Notes: a model not told the origin generated them from the sequence alone. A DNA stretch of 64,000 bases from Lachnospiraceae bacterium (GCA_910574745.1 CAJTCE010000007.1:87246-151245); one strand, 5' to 3'. Positions 42,030 to 51,458 are shown, numbered from the stretch's first letter. Made by a program: numbers and translations.

Positions 42030-42061
42030 ACTTTTAACTTACATCGTTGTGACTTTTAAGT
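42030..42061 (-). promoter_or_regulatory. Candidate response-regulator repeats upstream of the second ABC pair
   Basis: ACTTTTAACT (42030-42039) and ACTTTTAAGT (42052-42061) are near-identical repeats starting 22 bases apart, two helical turns. They lie between the kinase stop and the ATPase start, where the regulator of this module would act. Confidence 0.45.
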
Positions 42062-42071
42062 GAGAGATTTG

Positions 42072-43061
42072 TCACTTTGGAAAACGAATCATAAATACTG
42101 CGCCGCCTTTTGGATGGTTTTTTGCGGAGATGATTCCGTTCTGCCTCATAATAATTGTTTTGCAGAGCGCCAGGCCGATTCCGTAGCCTGCGGCGTCTGA
42201 ATTTTTCCCGCGGTAAAATCTGTTAAAAAGACGGGGCAAATCTTCCCTTTCAAAGCCCTTTCCGCTGTCATGAACGGTAATTTCAGTAAATAAAGGCGTG
42301 TCCTCGCAGGCTATTTCGATTAGCCCGTTATCGCCTGCGTTTTCTATGGAATTTTTGACAATATTTTTAATTGCCTCTGAAAGCCAGTTAGAATCGCCGG
42401 TAACGGTTGCTCCTTCCGGAATATTTGTTTTAAGGGTAATGTTGTGTATGTCCATGGAAATTAGAAAAGGATGCACGGATGTATGAATCAGATTTTTCAC
42501 ATCTATCTGTTCTTTATTAAAAACGATAACGCCTGCGTCTAACCGGGAGAGTTTTAATAAAGAGGTAATGAGCCAATCCATCTGCATGAGCATTTCCTCT
42601 GATTCCCGTAAAAAATCCCGGCGTTCCTTTTCATCAGGGGTATCCGCCAACAGGGACAGAATAAGGTTCATGGATGTAAGAGGCGTACGAAGCTGGTGAG
42701 CAATGTCGGCAAGAGAGTCCGCCAGATGTTCTTTTTCCCTTTTCAGGGAATTATTTTGCTCCCGGATACGCAGGGTCATTTTGGTAATTTCGCTTTGCAA
42801 AATAGAAAGCTCTCCTTCCTTCTCTTCACTGACGTAAATCCGGTCGGCGTTGTGGAGGATGAGGTCGATCTGCTCCGAAATCCGGGCAATGCTTTTGTAA
42901 CGGGCTTTTGTAAATGCAAAAAAAGCCGCGCCAAAGGCAGCAGCAGAAATAAGCGCCAGTATAGCCGCAGCCGGATGAATGGCAATACCCGCTCCCGTAG
43001 AGACAATGGTTATTATGGTAAAAATAATGGTAAATTCCTGAATTTCTTTATTCCGAAGCAT
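42072..43061 (-). CDS. Sensor histidine kinase
   Basis: 329 residues. Two membrane segments close together (about 10-28 and 32-50) leave almost no outside loop, as in intramembrane-sensing or ABC-coupled kinases. Phospho-acceptor in DIAHQLRTPLTSM (H122); ATPase boxes NIVKNSIENAG, VHDSGKGF and GYGIGLALCKTIIMRQNG. Its start overlaps the response-regulator gene by 14 bases. The lack of a sensor domain suggests that the neighbouring ABC transporter could act as the sensor, as in Bce-type systems; that is inference. Confidence 0.92.
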   Translation of the reverse strand: MLRNKEIQEFTIIFTIITIVSTGAGIAIHPAAAILALISAAAFGAAFFAFTKARYKSIARISEQIDLILHNADRIYVSEEKEGELSILQSEITKMTLRIREQNNSLKREKEHLADSLADIAHQLRTPLTSMNLILSLLADTPDEKERRDFLRESEEMLMQMDWLITSLLKLSRLDAGVIVFNKEQIDVKNLIHTSVHPFLISMDIHNITLKTNIPEGATVTGDSNWLSEAIKNIVKNSIENAGDNGLIEIACEDTPLFTEITVHDSGKGFEREDLPRLFNRFYRGKNSDAAGYGIGLALCKTIIMRQNGIISAKNHPKGGAVFMIRFPK

Positions 43062-43734
43062 AATTACCTCCCAGCCGATACCCTGTCCCGCGGACGGTTA
43101 AAATAATCTGGGGATTGGCAGGGTCATCTTCAATTTTTTCCCGCAGCCGCTTGATATATACGGTTAAGGTATTATTGCCGACAAATTCCCCTGCCGCGTC
43201 CCAAAGTTCATTTAAAAGCCTGTCTCTGGTAATGATGCTTTTGGGGTTGCTGATAAACACTAAAAGCAGCCTGTATTCCAAAGCGGAAAGAAAAATCTCC
43301 CTGCCTTCTTTTTTCACAATGCCGCTGGCTGTATCCACAGAAAGATTGCAGATTTCAAAAGCAGAAGAAGCGGCTCCGGATTTCCGCAGGGCGGCTTTAA
43401 TCCTTGCCACTAATTCCCGGGGACGGAAGGGCTTGGTAATATAATCATCGGCTCCCAGATTCAATCCTGTAACAACGCTTGCTTCATCGCCGGATGCCGT
43501 CAGAAAAAGAACGGGAATATTTTGGGCTTCTTTGATTTGCGTACAGACGGCAAACCCGTTTCCGTCGGGGAGGGAAATATCCACCAAAGCCAGATCGAAT
43601 TGATTTTTCGCACACATGGCGGAAGCTTCTTTCTGGGTGGAAGCGTGAATAACCGTAAATCCCTCGGTACGAAGTAAAAGCGCCAGGTTTCTTGCAATTT
43701 TTTCATCATCTTCAACTAAAAATATCTGTTTCAT
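43048..43734 (-). CDS. OmpR-family response regulator
   Basis: 228 residues. Receiver domain with VEDDE, D52 in LALVDISLPDGNG, T of FLTASGD and K of TKPFRPRE. The winged helix (about 130-228) has FLSALEYRLLLVFISNPKSIIT and VRGTGYRLGG. AGGATAAAG precedes the ATG. It heads the operon regulator-kinase-ATPase-permease, with the GT51 gene following, and likely controls the ABC genes through the repeats at 42030-42061. Confidence 0.94.
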   Translation of the reverse strand: MKQIFLVEDDEKIARNLALLLRTEGFTVIHASTQKEASAMCAKNQFDLALVDISLPDGNGFAVCTQIKEAQNIPVLFLTASGDEASVVTGLNLGADDYITKPFRPRELVARIKAALRKSGAASSAFEICNLSVDTASGIVKKEGREIFLSALEYRLLLVFISNPKSIITRDRLLNELWDAAGEFVGNNTLTVYIKRLREKIEDDPANPQIILTVRGTGYRLGGNYASE

Positions 43735-43836
43735 AAATTATCTTTATCCTCCAAAGTGAAAAGAAAAATCCACATATTTTTAGCGTTAAGTAAATTTACA
43801 CGAAAACACATGGATTCATAAATTCATTTTGTATTC

Positions 43837-43944
43837 TGCAGGCAATCCTCTAAAGAGTGCAAGTTGAGTCAGGTACTTTGCCTGCATGTGCATTCGGTAA
43901 TGCCGCGAGGGTCAAATACCCCGCAGCTTTGCTGCAGGGTATTT
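43837..43944. repeat. Structured dispersed repeat copy downstream of trpS
   Basis: A 9-base stem TGCAGGCAA (43837-43845) / TTGCCTGCA (43878-43886) encloses CCTCTAAAGAGTGC, the dispersed core. It is followed by CATGTGCATTCGGTAATGCC and then a second hairpin AAATACCCCGCAGC (43914-43927) / GCTGCAGGGTATTT (43931-43944) directly after the trpS stop. The second hairpin has no clear T-run on the minus strand but may still stop or stabilise the trpS transcript. Confidence 0.5.
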
Positions 43945-43947
43945 AGC

Positions 43948-45036
43948 TTAATTTTCCGCAAATTTCTTTGCCTGTTCATCCAGATAATCCTGATCGTCAA
44001 AATAATTGATGCGCATGGACTGCTTAACCCGGTTTAAAGTAGCAGCGGCTTTTGCCTCAGCCTTGATGCTGCCCTGTCTTAAAATTTCCAGTACGGCAGG
44101 AATATCCTTTTCATATTCTTTTCTGCGTTGGCGGATAGGCGTCAGCACATCCTCCATAACCGCATAGAGGAATTTCTTAACCTTAACATCCCCTAATCCG
44201 CCGCGGCTGTAGTGATCCTTTAATGCCTGAAGATTTTCATATTCCGGCAGGAACTGACGGAAATGTTCGTCTGTGGAAAAAGCCTCCAGATAAATAAAAA
44301 CGGGATTGCCCTCTACCTGACCGGGATCCTCTACTCTTAAATGGTTAGGGTCGGTAAACATACCCATAATTTTTTTGCGTACTTCTTCGGAAGAGTCGGA
44401 TAAGTAAATGCAGTTATTTAAGGATTTGCTCATCTTTGCTTTTCCGTCAGTGCCCGGCAGACGCAGACAGTATTTATTTTCCGGTAAGAGAATCTGAGGC
44501 TCTACCAGAGTGTCTCCGTAAATATAGTTAAATCTGCGGACGATTTCCTTTGCCTGCTCTAACATAGGCTCCTGATCTTCGCCTACGGGGACTGTTGTAG
44601 CGTCAAACGCAGTAATATCCGCAGCCTGGCTGATAGGATAAGTAAAAAATCCAACGGGAATGCTGTTATGAAAATCCCTTAGCTGGATTTCGGATTTAAC
44701 CGTGGGGTTTCTCTGTAATCTTGCCACGGTAACCAGATTCATATAGTAAAAGGTAAGCTCTGTCAATTGGGGAATCTGGGACTGGATAAATAAAGTGGAT
44801 TTTGCAGGGTCTAAGCCGCAGGATAAGTAATCCAGCGCTACCTCGATAATGTTCTGCCGCACCTTTTCCGGGTTGTCCGCATTATCGGTTAAAGCCTGAG
44901 CGTCGGCTATCATGATGTAAATTTCATCATATTCCCCGCTGTTTTGTAATTCCACACGTCTTCTTAAAGAACCGACATAGTGACCTACATGAAGTTTTCC
45001 CGTAGGACGGTCGCCTGTCAGAATAATTTTTGCCAT
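43948..45036 (-). CDS. trpS: Tryptophan--tRNA ligase
   Basis: 362 residues from the ATG at 45036 ([20 protein letters not shown]), preceded by GAGGAGG; an in-frame upstream ATG at 45054 is unlikely. Class I synthetase with the HIGH-type motif [12 protein letters not shown] and KMSKS in [11 protein letters not shown]. The longer form with the insert around [22 protein letters not shown] is the clostridial/second-type TrpRS. It charges tRNA-Trp. A near-consensus promoter lies upstream. No T-box leader is visible. Confidence 0.96.
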   Translation of the reverse strand: MAKIILTGDRPTGKLHVGHYVGSLRRRVELQNSGEYDEIYIMIADAQALTDNADNPEKVRQNIIEVALDYLSCGLDPAKSTLFIQSQIPQLTELTFYYMNLVTVARLQRNPTVKSEIQLRDFHNSIPVGFFTYPISQAADITAFDATTVPVGEDQEPMLEQAKEIVRRFNYIYGDTLVEPQILLPENKYCLRLPGTDGKAKMSKSLNNCIYLSDSSEEVRKKIMGMFTDPNHLRVEDPGQVEGNPVFIYLEAFSTDEHFRQFLPEYENLQALKDHYSRGGLGDVKVKKFLYAVMEDVLTPIRQRRKEYEKDIPAVLEILRQGSIKAEAKAAATLNRVKQSMRINYFDDQDYLDEQAKKFAEN

Positions 45037-45068
45037 AATAAAGTGCCTCCTCATATTTCTGTGAACAA

Positions 45069-45120
45069 TACTCTAAAGAGTACAAATAAGCCAAACACTC
45101 ACGTTTATGGCGGGAGTGCT
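45069..45120. repeat. Dispersed palindromic repeat copy in the trpS leader
   Basis: ATACTCTAAAGAGTACAA (45068-45085) is a clean copy of the core palindrome. It is followed by CACTC...GGCGGGAGTG (45096-45118), an imperfect hairpin like the one near 38651. It lies inside the 5' untranslated region of trpS, so it is transcribed. Confidence 0.5.
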
Positions 45121-45134
45121 GACCTCTGTACCCT

Positions 45135-45163
45135 ATTGTATCGGAAATAAAATCATTGGTCAA
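45135..45163 (-). promoter_or_regulatory. Promoter of trpS
   Basis: On the minus strand TTGACC (45163-45158), 17-base spacer, TACAAT (45140-45135). Transcription would start near 45128 and give a leader of about 90 bases containing the dispersed repeat. Confidence 0.7.
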
Positions 45164-45189
45164 TGGAATAGCCGAATTATCATATGTCA

Positions 45190-46443
45190 TTATATTTCGG
45201 AAAATTTCTTATAAAGGTCCACATGGTCATATATGCATTTCCATTTACCCGCCGCATTAACGGTAACGCAGATGTATCCTCTTCCGTTTTTATCCGTACC
45301 GTAGCTGACGGCGCAGCTTCCCGATTCGTTCACATAGCCGGTTTTGCCGCAGATAACTTCCCCGCCGGTGTCCTTATCCTCAATCCGGCGTAAAAACCAG
45401 TTGGATAAAAGAATTCCCTCGGGATGCTGTTCTGTTAGGGAGGTGTTGTAGGTGCGGGCGGACATGACCTCCCGGCAGGTTTCATTATTGAGGGCAGCGT
45501 TCATGATAACCGCCATATCATAAACCGTACAGTAATGGTTTTCGTCATAAATCCCAATGCAGTTGGTAAAATGAGCTGTTTCCGACAGCCCCAGCTCTTC
45601 CAGTTTTTTGTTCATCAACTCCACAAAAGCCTCCTGGGAGCCTGATACATAAACTGCCAGTCCTAAGGCGGCATCAGCGCCGGAGGGCAGATTGGTACCG
45701 TACAATAAATCTCTTACGGTAACGACTTCTTCTTTTTCAAATCCTGCATTACTGCAGCCGTTTACGAAGGAGTAATCGGTAATGTCAATTGTAATCTGAA
45801 AGGTATCGTCCAGATTTTCAATATTTTCCGCAGCAACTAACAGGGTCAGCACCTTGGTCATGGAGGCGGGAACGATGCGTTCCTTTGCACCTTTGTCCGC
45901 TAGGATGTTTCCTGTTTCCATATCTATAAAAATGGCATTGCTGCTGTTGATTTCATCTCCTAAATGAAGGGTGTTTTCCGTGGAAGTATAAATATAAGAA
46001 GAACCTCCACCGTTATCTGCATCGGCGGGATTTTCCGTTCCGCTGCCCGCATTTTCGCTCCCTGCATTTTCGCCGGAATTTTCTGAATTGGTATTTTCCG
46101 GGCGATTATTGTCCAAGCTGCCATTTTCTGAATTGTCGTTATCAAATCCGGCAATTTCCGAGTTGGCGGCATATTCAGCTCCGTTTTTCGTTTCGAGACT
46201 TGTGGTAAGGTTTTGTCCTGCTGCCGTTATTTTCTCATTTTCAGGGGATTTGTTTCCTTTTCCTTTTTGTATCAAAATAATTGAAACAACAAGAATAATA
46301 GCAACGCCTGCAACAAAAGCCAACTTTAAACGTTGCTTAAATAATCTCTGCTGCTGTCTTTTCTGCCTTATTTCCTGCCTTTTCTGTGCATGCTGCTTCC
46401 AGCGCAGTTCATCCAGTTCTTCTTCATCAAAATTTTCAGCCAT
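45190..46443 (-). CDS. D-alanyl-D-alanine carboxypeptidase (DacF/PBP5-like)
   Basis: 417 residues. A basic cytoplasmic head (residues 1-40, Arg/Lys/Gln-rich) and one membrane anchor (41-58) precede a low-complexity linker (about 64-150, rich in N, E, S, G). The S11 peptidase domain follows: SxxK in VPASMTKVLT (S194, K197), second motif in LPSGADAALG and KTG in VICGKTGYVN. It trims the terminal D-Ala of peptidoglycan stem peptides outside the cell. It has an N-terminal anchor instead of the usual signal peptide and C-terminal helix. The 46444-46660 spacer shows no gene. Confidence 0.92.
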   Translation of the reverse strand: MAENFDEEELDELRWKQHAQKRQEIRQKRQQQRLFKQRLKLAFVAGVAIILVVSIILIQKGKGNKSPENEKITAAGQNLTTSLETKNGAEYAANSEIAGFDNDNSENGSLDNNRPENTNSENSGENAGSENAGSGTENPADADNGGGSSYIYTSTENTLHLGDEINSSNAIFIDMETGNILADKGAKERIVPASMTKVLTLLVAAENIENLDDTFQITIDITDYSFVNGCSNAGFEKEEVVTVRDLLYGTNLPSGADAALGLAVYVSGSQEAFVELMNKKLEELGLSETAHFTNCIGIYDENHYCTVYDMAVIMNAALNNETCREVMSARTYNTSLTEQHPEGILLSNWFLRRIEDKDTGGEVICGKTGYVNESGSCAVSYGTDKNGRGYICVTVNAAGKWKCIYDHVDLYKKFSEI

Positions 46444-46661
46444 ATTGTAGTTCTCCGGAAATTAATATTTTATCTTTATTTATAATTTGTATTTGTTTAA
46501 AATTGTATTCGGAAGATGATATTTTTGTCAATGTGTTTTCCGGATATAGTTGGGGATTATATGGAAGCATGGTAGTTCATTTTCAATACAAGCAGGTCAA
46601 TGATATCAATACAGCAAATGCAATAAAATAGATAAAAAAAAATAAACAGAGCAATAATTTC

Positions 46662-46690
46662 TTGACAGGGTATAAAAAGAAGAACATAAT
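46662..46690 (+). promoter_or_regulatory. Promoter of the TetR-RND operon
   Basis: TTGACA (46662-46667), 17-base spacer, CATAAT (46685-46690). The palindromic operator begins 10 bases after the -10 hexamer. Confidence 0.75.
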
Positions 46691-46693
46691 GAT

Positions 46694-46727
46694 GACGGGT
46701 TGTCACGTGACAGACTGTCATAACGGG
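46694..46727. promoter_or_regulatory. Palindromic operator, probably for the TetR protein
   Basis: TGTCACGTGACA (46701-46712) is a perfect 12-base palindrome at the expected transcription start, followed by GACTGTCA (46713-46720). The whole lies between two ACGGGT words (46695-46700 and 46723-46729, one as AACGGGT). A TetR dimer bound here would block the promoter. Confidence 0.65.
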
Positions 46728-46792
46728 TCGCTTTATTTTTGGAGCAGGAGTAGAGGGACGCGAATCTGACGACAGCAGAAGGAGGAAGAGAG

Positions 46793-47416
46793 ATGCCTTC
46801 AGAACGGTTTTTACATTTGCCGGAAGAAAAGAAAATGAGAATTATCAAGGCTGCGTTAAAGGAGTTTGCGAGAGTATCTTATGATGAAATATCCATTAAC
46901 CGGATCATTCAGGATGCAGGGATTCCCAGAGGCAGCTTTTACCAGTATTTTGATGATAAACAGGATTTGCAGCTTTTTTTGTTGGAAGGTTTCAGGAAGC
47001 AGCTGAGGGAAAAAGTCCGGCCTTATCTGGATGAAGGAAAGGGAGATGTGTTCCGTTTTTTTCAGGACGCCCTGCCGGAAATTGTCAGAGTGGGAATGGG
47101 ATATGAATTTAAAGATGTTTGCAAGAATGCTTTTTCCCAGTTAAGATATGGTGGAATGTGCCCGGGAAATAAAATGTTTGCAGAGGATGGAAAGTGGCTG
47201 GCCCAGGAATTTATAGAACGGATGAAAGATAAGGACGATACATACTCCATGGAGGATATGATTCTGGTCTGGGAAATCCTACTACAGCTGATAAAAGAAG
47301 CGGTTGTCAGAATCTTCCTATTTGAAGAAGCTGAGGACCATGTTATAGAGAAATATCAGAAAAAAATAGATATTATAAAAGCAGGAATAAAAACAAAGGA
47401 GACAAAAAATGTCTAA
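46793..47416 (+). CDS. TetR-family transcriptional regulator
   Basis: 207 residues. The N-terminal helix-turn-helix is ARVSYDEISINRIIQDAG with IPRGSFYQYFDDKQDL (residues about 25-62), typical of TetR. The C-terminal ligand domain is not assignable. GAAGGAGGAAG precedes the ATG. The stop overlaps the RND permease start by eight bases, so it sits in the same operon and most likely represses it through the palindrome upstream. Confidence 0.94.
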   Translation: MPSERFLHLPEEKKMRIIKAALKEFARVSYDEISINRIIQDAGIPRGSFYQYFDDKQDLQLFLLEGFRKQLREKVRPYLDEGKGDVFRFFQDALPEIVRVGMGYEFKDVCKNAFSQLRYGGMCPGNKMFAEDGKWLAQEFIERMKDKDDTYSMEDMILVWEILLQLIKEAVVRIFLFEEAEDHVIEKYQKKIDIIKAGIKTKETKNV

Positions 47417-50400
47417 ATTCAGTGTAAAAAAACCCTTTACGGTATTTGTAGCCATGGTAGCGATTCTGGTACTGGGTGTGGTGGCATATACCAAAATGAC
47501 GCCGGATCTGATGCCTAATATGGATTTGCCATATGTGTTGGTAATCACTACATACCCCGGCGCCACGCCGGAAAAAGTGGAAACAACGGTCACAAGGCCT
47601 ATGGAACAGTCCTTCGCTACATTGGATAAAATTAAATCCATTAATTCCACCTCCAATGAAAATTATTCCCTGATTACGCTGGAGTTCAGTGAAGATGTAA
47701 ATCTGGATACTATATCAGTGGATATTCTGCAGAATGTGGACATGATTTCGGGCAGCTGGGAGGATACGGTAGGAACTCCTTATATTTTGAAGATTAATCC
47801 CAGTATGCTTCCGGTAGCCGTTACGGCGGTGGGTATGGAAGGCATGGATACTGCGGAGCTATCTGCTTTTGTGGATGAGGAAATTCTTCCCAAACTGGAA
47901 GGAATTGAAGGCGTTGCCAGCATTGACGCTTCCGGTCTGGTAGATACAAAAATCAATGTGGTAATCAATCAGGATAAAATCGATGCGGTCAACAAAGAAA
48001 TTACGGCATCCTTAGATGAAGAATTTTCCGACGCCGAAGCGGAGTTAGCTGACGGAAGGGCAGAGATTGATGACGGAAAGTCCGGAATCGCATCGGGAAA
48101 AAGAGAATTATCCGACGGAAAGGATACCCTGTCTTCGGAAATGGCGGAGGCTCAGGCAAAAATCACTTCCGGTAATACGGAACTTCTGGAAATGAAGCTG
48201 AAGCTGGAAGACCAGTTAAAAGAGCTGAAGGAAAAGAAGGAAGAATTAGAAAAGAGTAAGACTACACTTACAGAACTGAAAAACAGCATTTCCCAGGCGG
48301 AAACTGCCAAAGCTCAGTTAGAAGCGGGTATTGGCGGGCTTAAGCAGGTGCAGGAAGGGCTTGCCGCTTTAGACAGCGCCCAGGCGACCATTGATGCCCA
48401 GATTGCCCAGATTAATGAAAACCCGGATATGACCCAGGAACAGAAGGACGCCATGATTGCGGCAATTACTTCCAGTGAGGAGTATTTACAATTACAGGCT
48501 TCCTATGCGGCGATTGACGCTCAATTAGGAGCTATGGGCGCTTCCAGGGAGTCCGTCGGGGTTATGATTGCAACTTATGAGGAACAATTGGCACAGGTAA
48601 ATGCAGGACTTGATACCATAGATTCCAAACTGGCAGAGCAGGGGCTTACCAGAGAGGGTATAGGAACCTCTCTTACAGAACTTGAAAATGGTTTAAACCA
48701 GATTAACGATGGTATTGGAAAGCTGGAAGCGGCCCTTGCCCAGATTGCGGCAGGCAGCGTTCAATTAAGCGAAGCCCAGAAAACTTTGGATGAGCAGAAA
48801 ACCCTTGCTATTTTCCAGTTAAGTGAGGCAACAACCCAGCTTTTATTGGGGGAATCCCAGTTAGAGTCGGCTTCCTCTGCTTTGGATGACGGAGTGGAGC
48901 AGTTTGAAGACGCTAAAGAGGCAGCCTACAAGCAGACCGATATGAACAACATTATTACCATGGATATGATTTCCAGTATTCTTATGGCACAGAATTTTGC
49001 CATGCCTGCGGGCTATGTGCAGGAGAACGGCATTGAGTATATGGTAAATGTCGGAGATACCATTACTACGGAAGAGGAAATCGGCGGACTTTTGCTGATG
49101 GATTTAGGCATGGACGGTGTTGACCCTATTTATTTGTCAGACGTTGCGGATGTATTTATTTCCGATAATAGTGCAGATGTATATGCCAATATTGACGGAA
49201 CCAATGGCGTTATGCTTTCCTTTACCAAGCAGTCAACCTATGCAACGGCTACAGTTTCCGACAGCATCGGGGAAAAGCTGGAGGAATTGTGTCAGGAATA
49301 CGAAGGCTTCCATTATTCCACCATGATGGATCAGGGAGATTATATTTATCTGATCATTAATTCCATTTTAAAAAGCCTTTTAATGGGCGCTGTGTTTGCC
49401 ATCATTATCCTGTTTGTATTCTTAAAGGATTTGAAGCCTACGCTCATTACCTTATGCAGTATTCCTATCAGTGTTATTTTTGCCATTGTACTAATGTATT
49501 TTTCAGGGGTAACGCTGAACATGATTTCCTTATCGGGGCTGGCTATTGCCGTAGGTATGCTGGTCGATAACTCAGTAGTAGTTATTGAAAATACTTATCG
49601 ATTGATAAATAAAGGGGAGAGCGCCATCAGGGCGGCGGTTGCCGGAGCTTCTCAGGTAGCAGGGGCTATTGCGGCGTCAACCCTGACCACAATCTGCGTT
49701 TTTGTGCCTATTGTTTTTGTGGAAGGTCTGACCAGGCAGATTTTTACGGATTTGGCGTTAACCATTGCTTACTCATTGTTGGCCAGTCTGGTTATTGCGC
49801 TGACTCTGGTTCCTGCCATGGCGTCGGGACTGCTTAAAAATGTAAAAGAGAAGCGTCACAGATTTATGGATATTCTCATTGGCGGATATGAAAGGCTTAT
49901 CAATATCGCTTTGAATCATAAATTAATTACTCTGGGTATTGCCCTGTTTTTGTTGGTATTCAGTACGGTTATCATTTTGGCAAGAGGCTTTATCTTTATG
50001 CCGGACATGTCCACAAACCAGATGTCTGCAGCCATTATTATGCCTGAAGACGCTACCTTTGAGGAGCTTCGGGAAGCATCGGATGGTGTGGTAAATGAAG
50101 TGAAGGAAATGGACGGCGTTGTCAGTGTAGGCGCCATGGCGGAGAGTGAGAACAGCGCCAGCGCCATGATGGGCGGTTCGGACGGATTGAGCACTACTTT
50201 ATATGTCATGCTTACGGAAGAGGAGAAAATAGATACCAACCGTTTGGCAGAAGATATTTCCGCTTTGGGAGATAAATATAACTGTACCGTGGAAGCTTCC
50301 GGGGACGGCGGCATGAGCAGTATGATGGCTATGATGGGAGGACAGGGAATTACGATTCATTTATATGGAGAAGACTTGGAAAGCATGCAGCAAACTGCAG

Positions 50401-51458
50401 CCGATGTTGCTAAGGTGGTAGAAGGAGTAGAGGGAACTGCAAATGTTTCCGATGGTCTGGAGGATACAAGTCCTTCCATTAAAGTATCGGTGGATAAAGA
50501 AAAGGCCATGGAGGAAGGGCTGACTGTTGCCCAGGTTTATCAAGAGTTAGCAGGAAATATTTCTACGGAAAAAACAGCCACATCCATTACCATGGAAGGC
50601 AGCGGTTATGATGTAGTTGTGAAAAAGGGCGAAGATTTGGAAACCTCTCTGACGGATATTAAAAATTACACCTTTACCGTATCCGACAGGGAAGGAGAGG
50701 AAAAGGAAATTAAGCTTAAGGATATTGCGGAAATAACCGAAACGGAATCCCTACAGGCCATTAACAGAGCGGACCAGAAAAGATACATCGACATTACGGC
50801 AGAGCTTGAAGAGGGCTATAATGTTACTCTGGTAACGGATGCAGTAAAAAAAGAGCTGAATCAGTACCAGATGCCGCCGGGAATGACGTTGGAATTTGAA
50901 GGGCAGAACGAGACCATTATGGAATCCATGGAAGATTTGATCTTGATGATTCTGCTGGGTATTATTCTGGTTTATCTGGTTATGGTGGCTCAGTTCCAGT
51001 CCCTGAAATCCCCGTTTATTGTCCTCTTTACCATTCCGCTGGCATTTACAGGAGGCTTCTTAGGTTTGTTTATAACCGGTATGGAAATCAGCGTCGTTTC
51101 CATGATGGGATTTGTCATGCTTTGCGGTATTATAGTAAATAACGGTATCGTGTTGGTTGATTTTGTCAATCAGTTAAGGGAAGACGGTATGGAAAAAAGA
51201 GAAGCGCTGATTGAAGCGGGCAAGACCCGTATGAGGCCTATTCTTATGACTACCATTACCACGATTCTGGGTCTGATCGTTATGGCCCTCGGAACAGAGC
51301 AGGGAAGCGAAATGATGCAGCCGGTTGCCATTGTCTGCATCGGCGGCCTGACCTATGCGACCTTAATGACCCTGTTTGTAGTGCCGGTTATGTATGATAT
51401 TCTTAACAGGAAGGAAATGCGGATTATTAAGGATGAGGATTTGATTGTTGAGGAATAG
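47409..51458 (+). CDS. RND-type efflux permease with large coiled-coil insertion
   Basis: 1349 residues, against about 1040 for usual HAE1/AcrB proteins. TM1 (about 12-30) and porter motifs (MPNMDLPYVLVITTYPGATP) begin the first half. Residues about 200-500 are an inserted helical, Gln/Glu/Ala/Lys-rich region (LADGRAEIDDGKSGI, LKLEDQLKELKEKKEELEK) that should form a long coiled coil. The membrane half follows with GLAIAVGMLVDNSVVVIENTYR (D720 as proton-relay candidate), and a second RND half ends FVVPVMYDIL. In a monoderm it would work without TolC. Overlaps the TetR gene; ends before a strong terminator. Confidence 0.93.
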   Translation: MSKFSVKKPFTVFVAMVAILVLGVVAYTKMTPDLMPNMDLPYVLVITTYPGATPEKVETTVTRPMEQSFATLDKIKSINSTSNENYSLITLEFSEDVNLDTISVDILQNVDMISGSWEDTVGTPYILKINPSMLPVAVTAVGMEGMDTAELSAFVDEEILPKLEGIEGVASIDASGLVDTKINVVINQDKIDAVNKEITASLDEEFSDAEAELADGRAEIDDGKSGIASGKRELSDGKDTLSSEMAEAQAKITSGNTELLEMKLKLEDQLKELKEKKEELEKSKTTLTELKNSISQAETAKAQLEAGIGGLKQVQEGLAALDSAQATIDAQIAQINENPDMTQEQKDAMIAAITSSEEYLQLQASYAAIDAQLGAMGASRESVGVMIATYEEQLAQVNAGLDTIDSKLAEQGLTREGIGTSLTELENGLNQINDGIGKLEAALAQIAAGSVQLSEAQKTLDEQKTLAIFQLSEATTQLLLGESQLESASSALDDGVEQFEDAKEAAYKQTDMNNIITMDMISSILMAQNFAMPAGYVQENGIEYMVNVGDTITTEEEIGGLLLMDLGMDGVDPIYLSDVADVFISDNSADVYANIDGTNGVMLSFTKQSTYATATVSDSIGEKLEELCQEYEGFHYSTMMDQGDYIYLIINSILKSLLMGAVFAIIILFVFLKDLKPTLITLCSIPISVIFAIVLMYFSGVTLNMISLSGLAIAVGMLVDNSVVVIENTYRLINKGESAIRAAVAGASQVAGAIAASTLTTICVFVPIVFVEGLTRQIFTDLALTIAYSLLASLVIALTLVPAMASGLLKNVKEKRHRFMDILIGGYERLINIALNHKLITLGIALFLLVFSTVIILARGFIFMPDMSTNQMSAAIIMPEDATFEELREASDGVVNEVKEMDGVVSVGAMAESENSASAMMGGSDGLSTTLYVMLTEEEKIDTNRLAEDISALGDKYNCTVEASGDGGMSSMMAMMGGQGITIHLYGEDLESMQQTAADVAKVVEGVEGTANVSDGLEDTSPSIKVSVDKEKAMEEGLTVAQVYQELAGNISTEKTATSITMEGSGYDVVVKKGEDLETSLTDIKNYTFTVSDREGEEKEIKLKDIAEITETESLQAINRADQKRYIDITAELEEGYNVTLVTDAVKKELNQYQMPPGMTLEFEGQNETIMESMEDLILMILLGIILVYLVMVAQFQSLKSPFIVLFTIPLAFTGGFLGLFITGMEISVVSMMGFVMLCGIIVNNGIVLVDFVNQLREDGMEKREALIEAGKTRMRPILMTTITTILGLIVMALGTEQGSEMMQPVAIVCIGGLTYATLMTLFVVPVMYDILNRKEMRIIKDEDLIVEE

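Noticed and set aside
45037..45189. T-box leader for trpS
   Set aside because: No AGGGTGGNACCGCG antiterminator word and no Trp specifier hairpin are seen; only a promoter and a dispersed repeat.
46444..46660. Possible gene between the carboxypeptidase and the TetR operon
   Set aside because: AT-rich, frames are short and without ribosome-binding sites; only the tetR promoter region after 46660 is interpretable.
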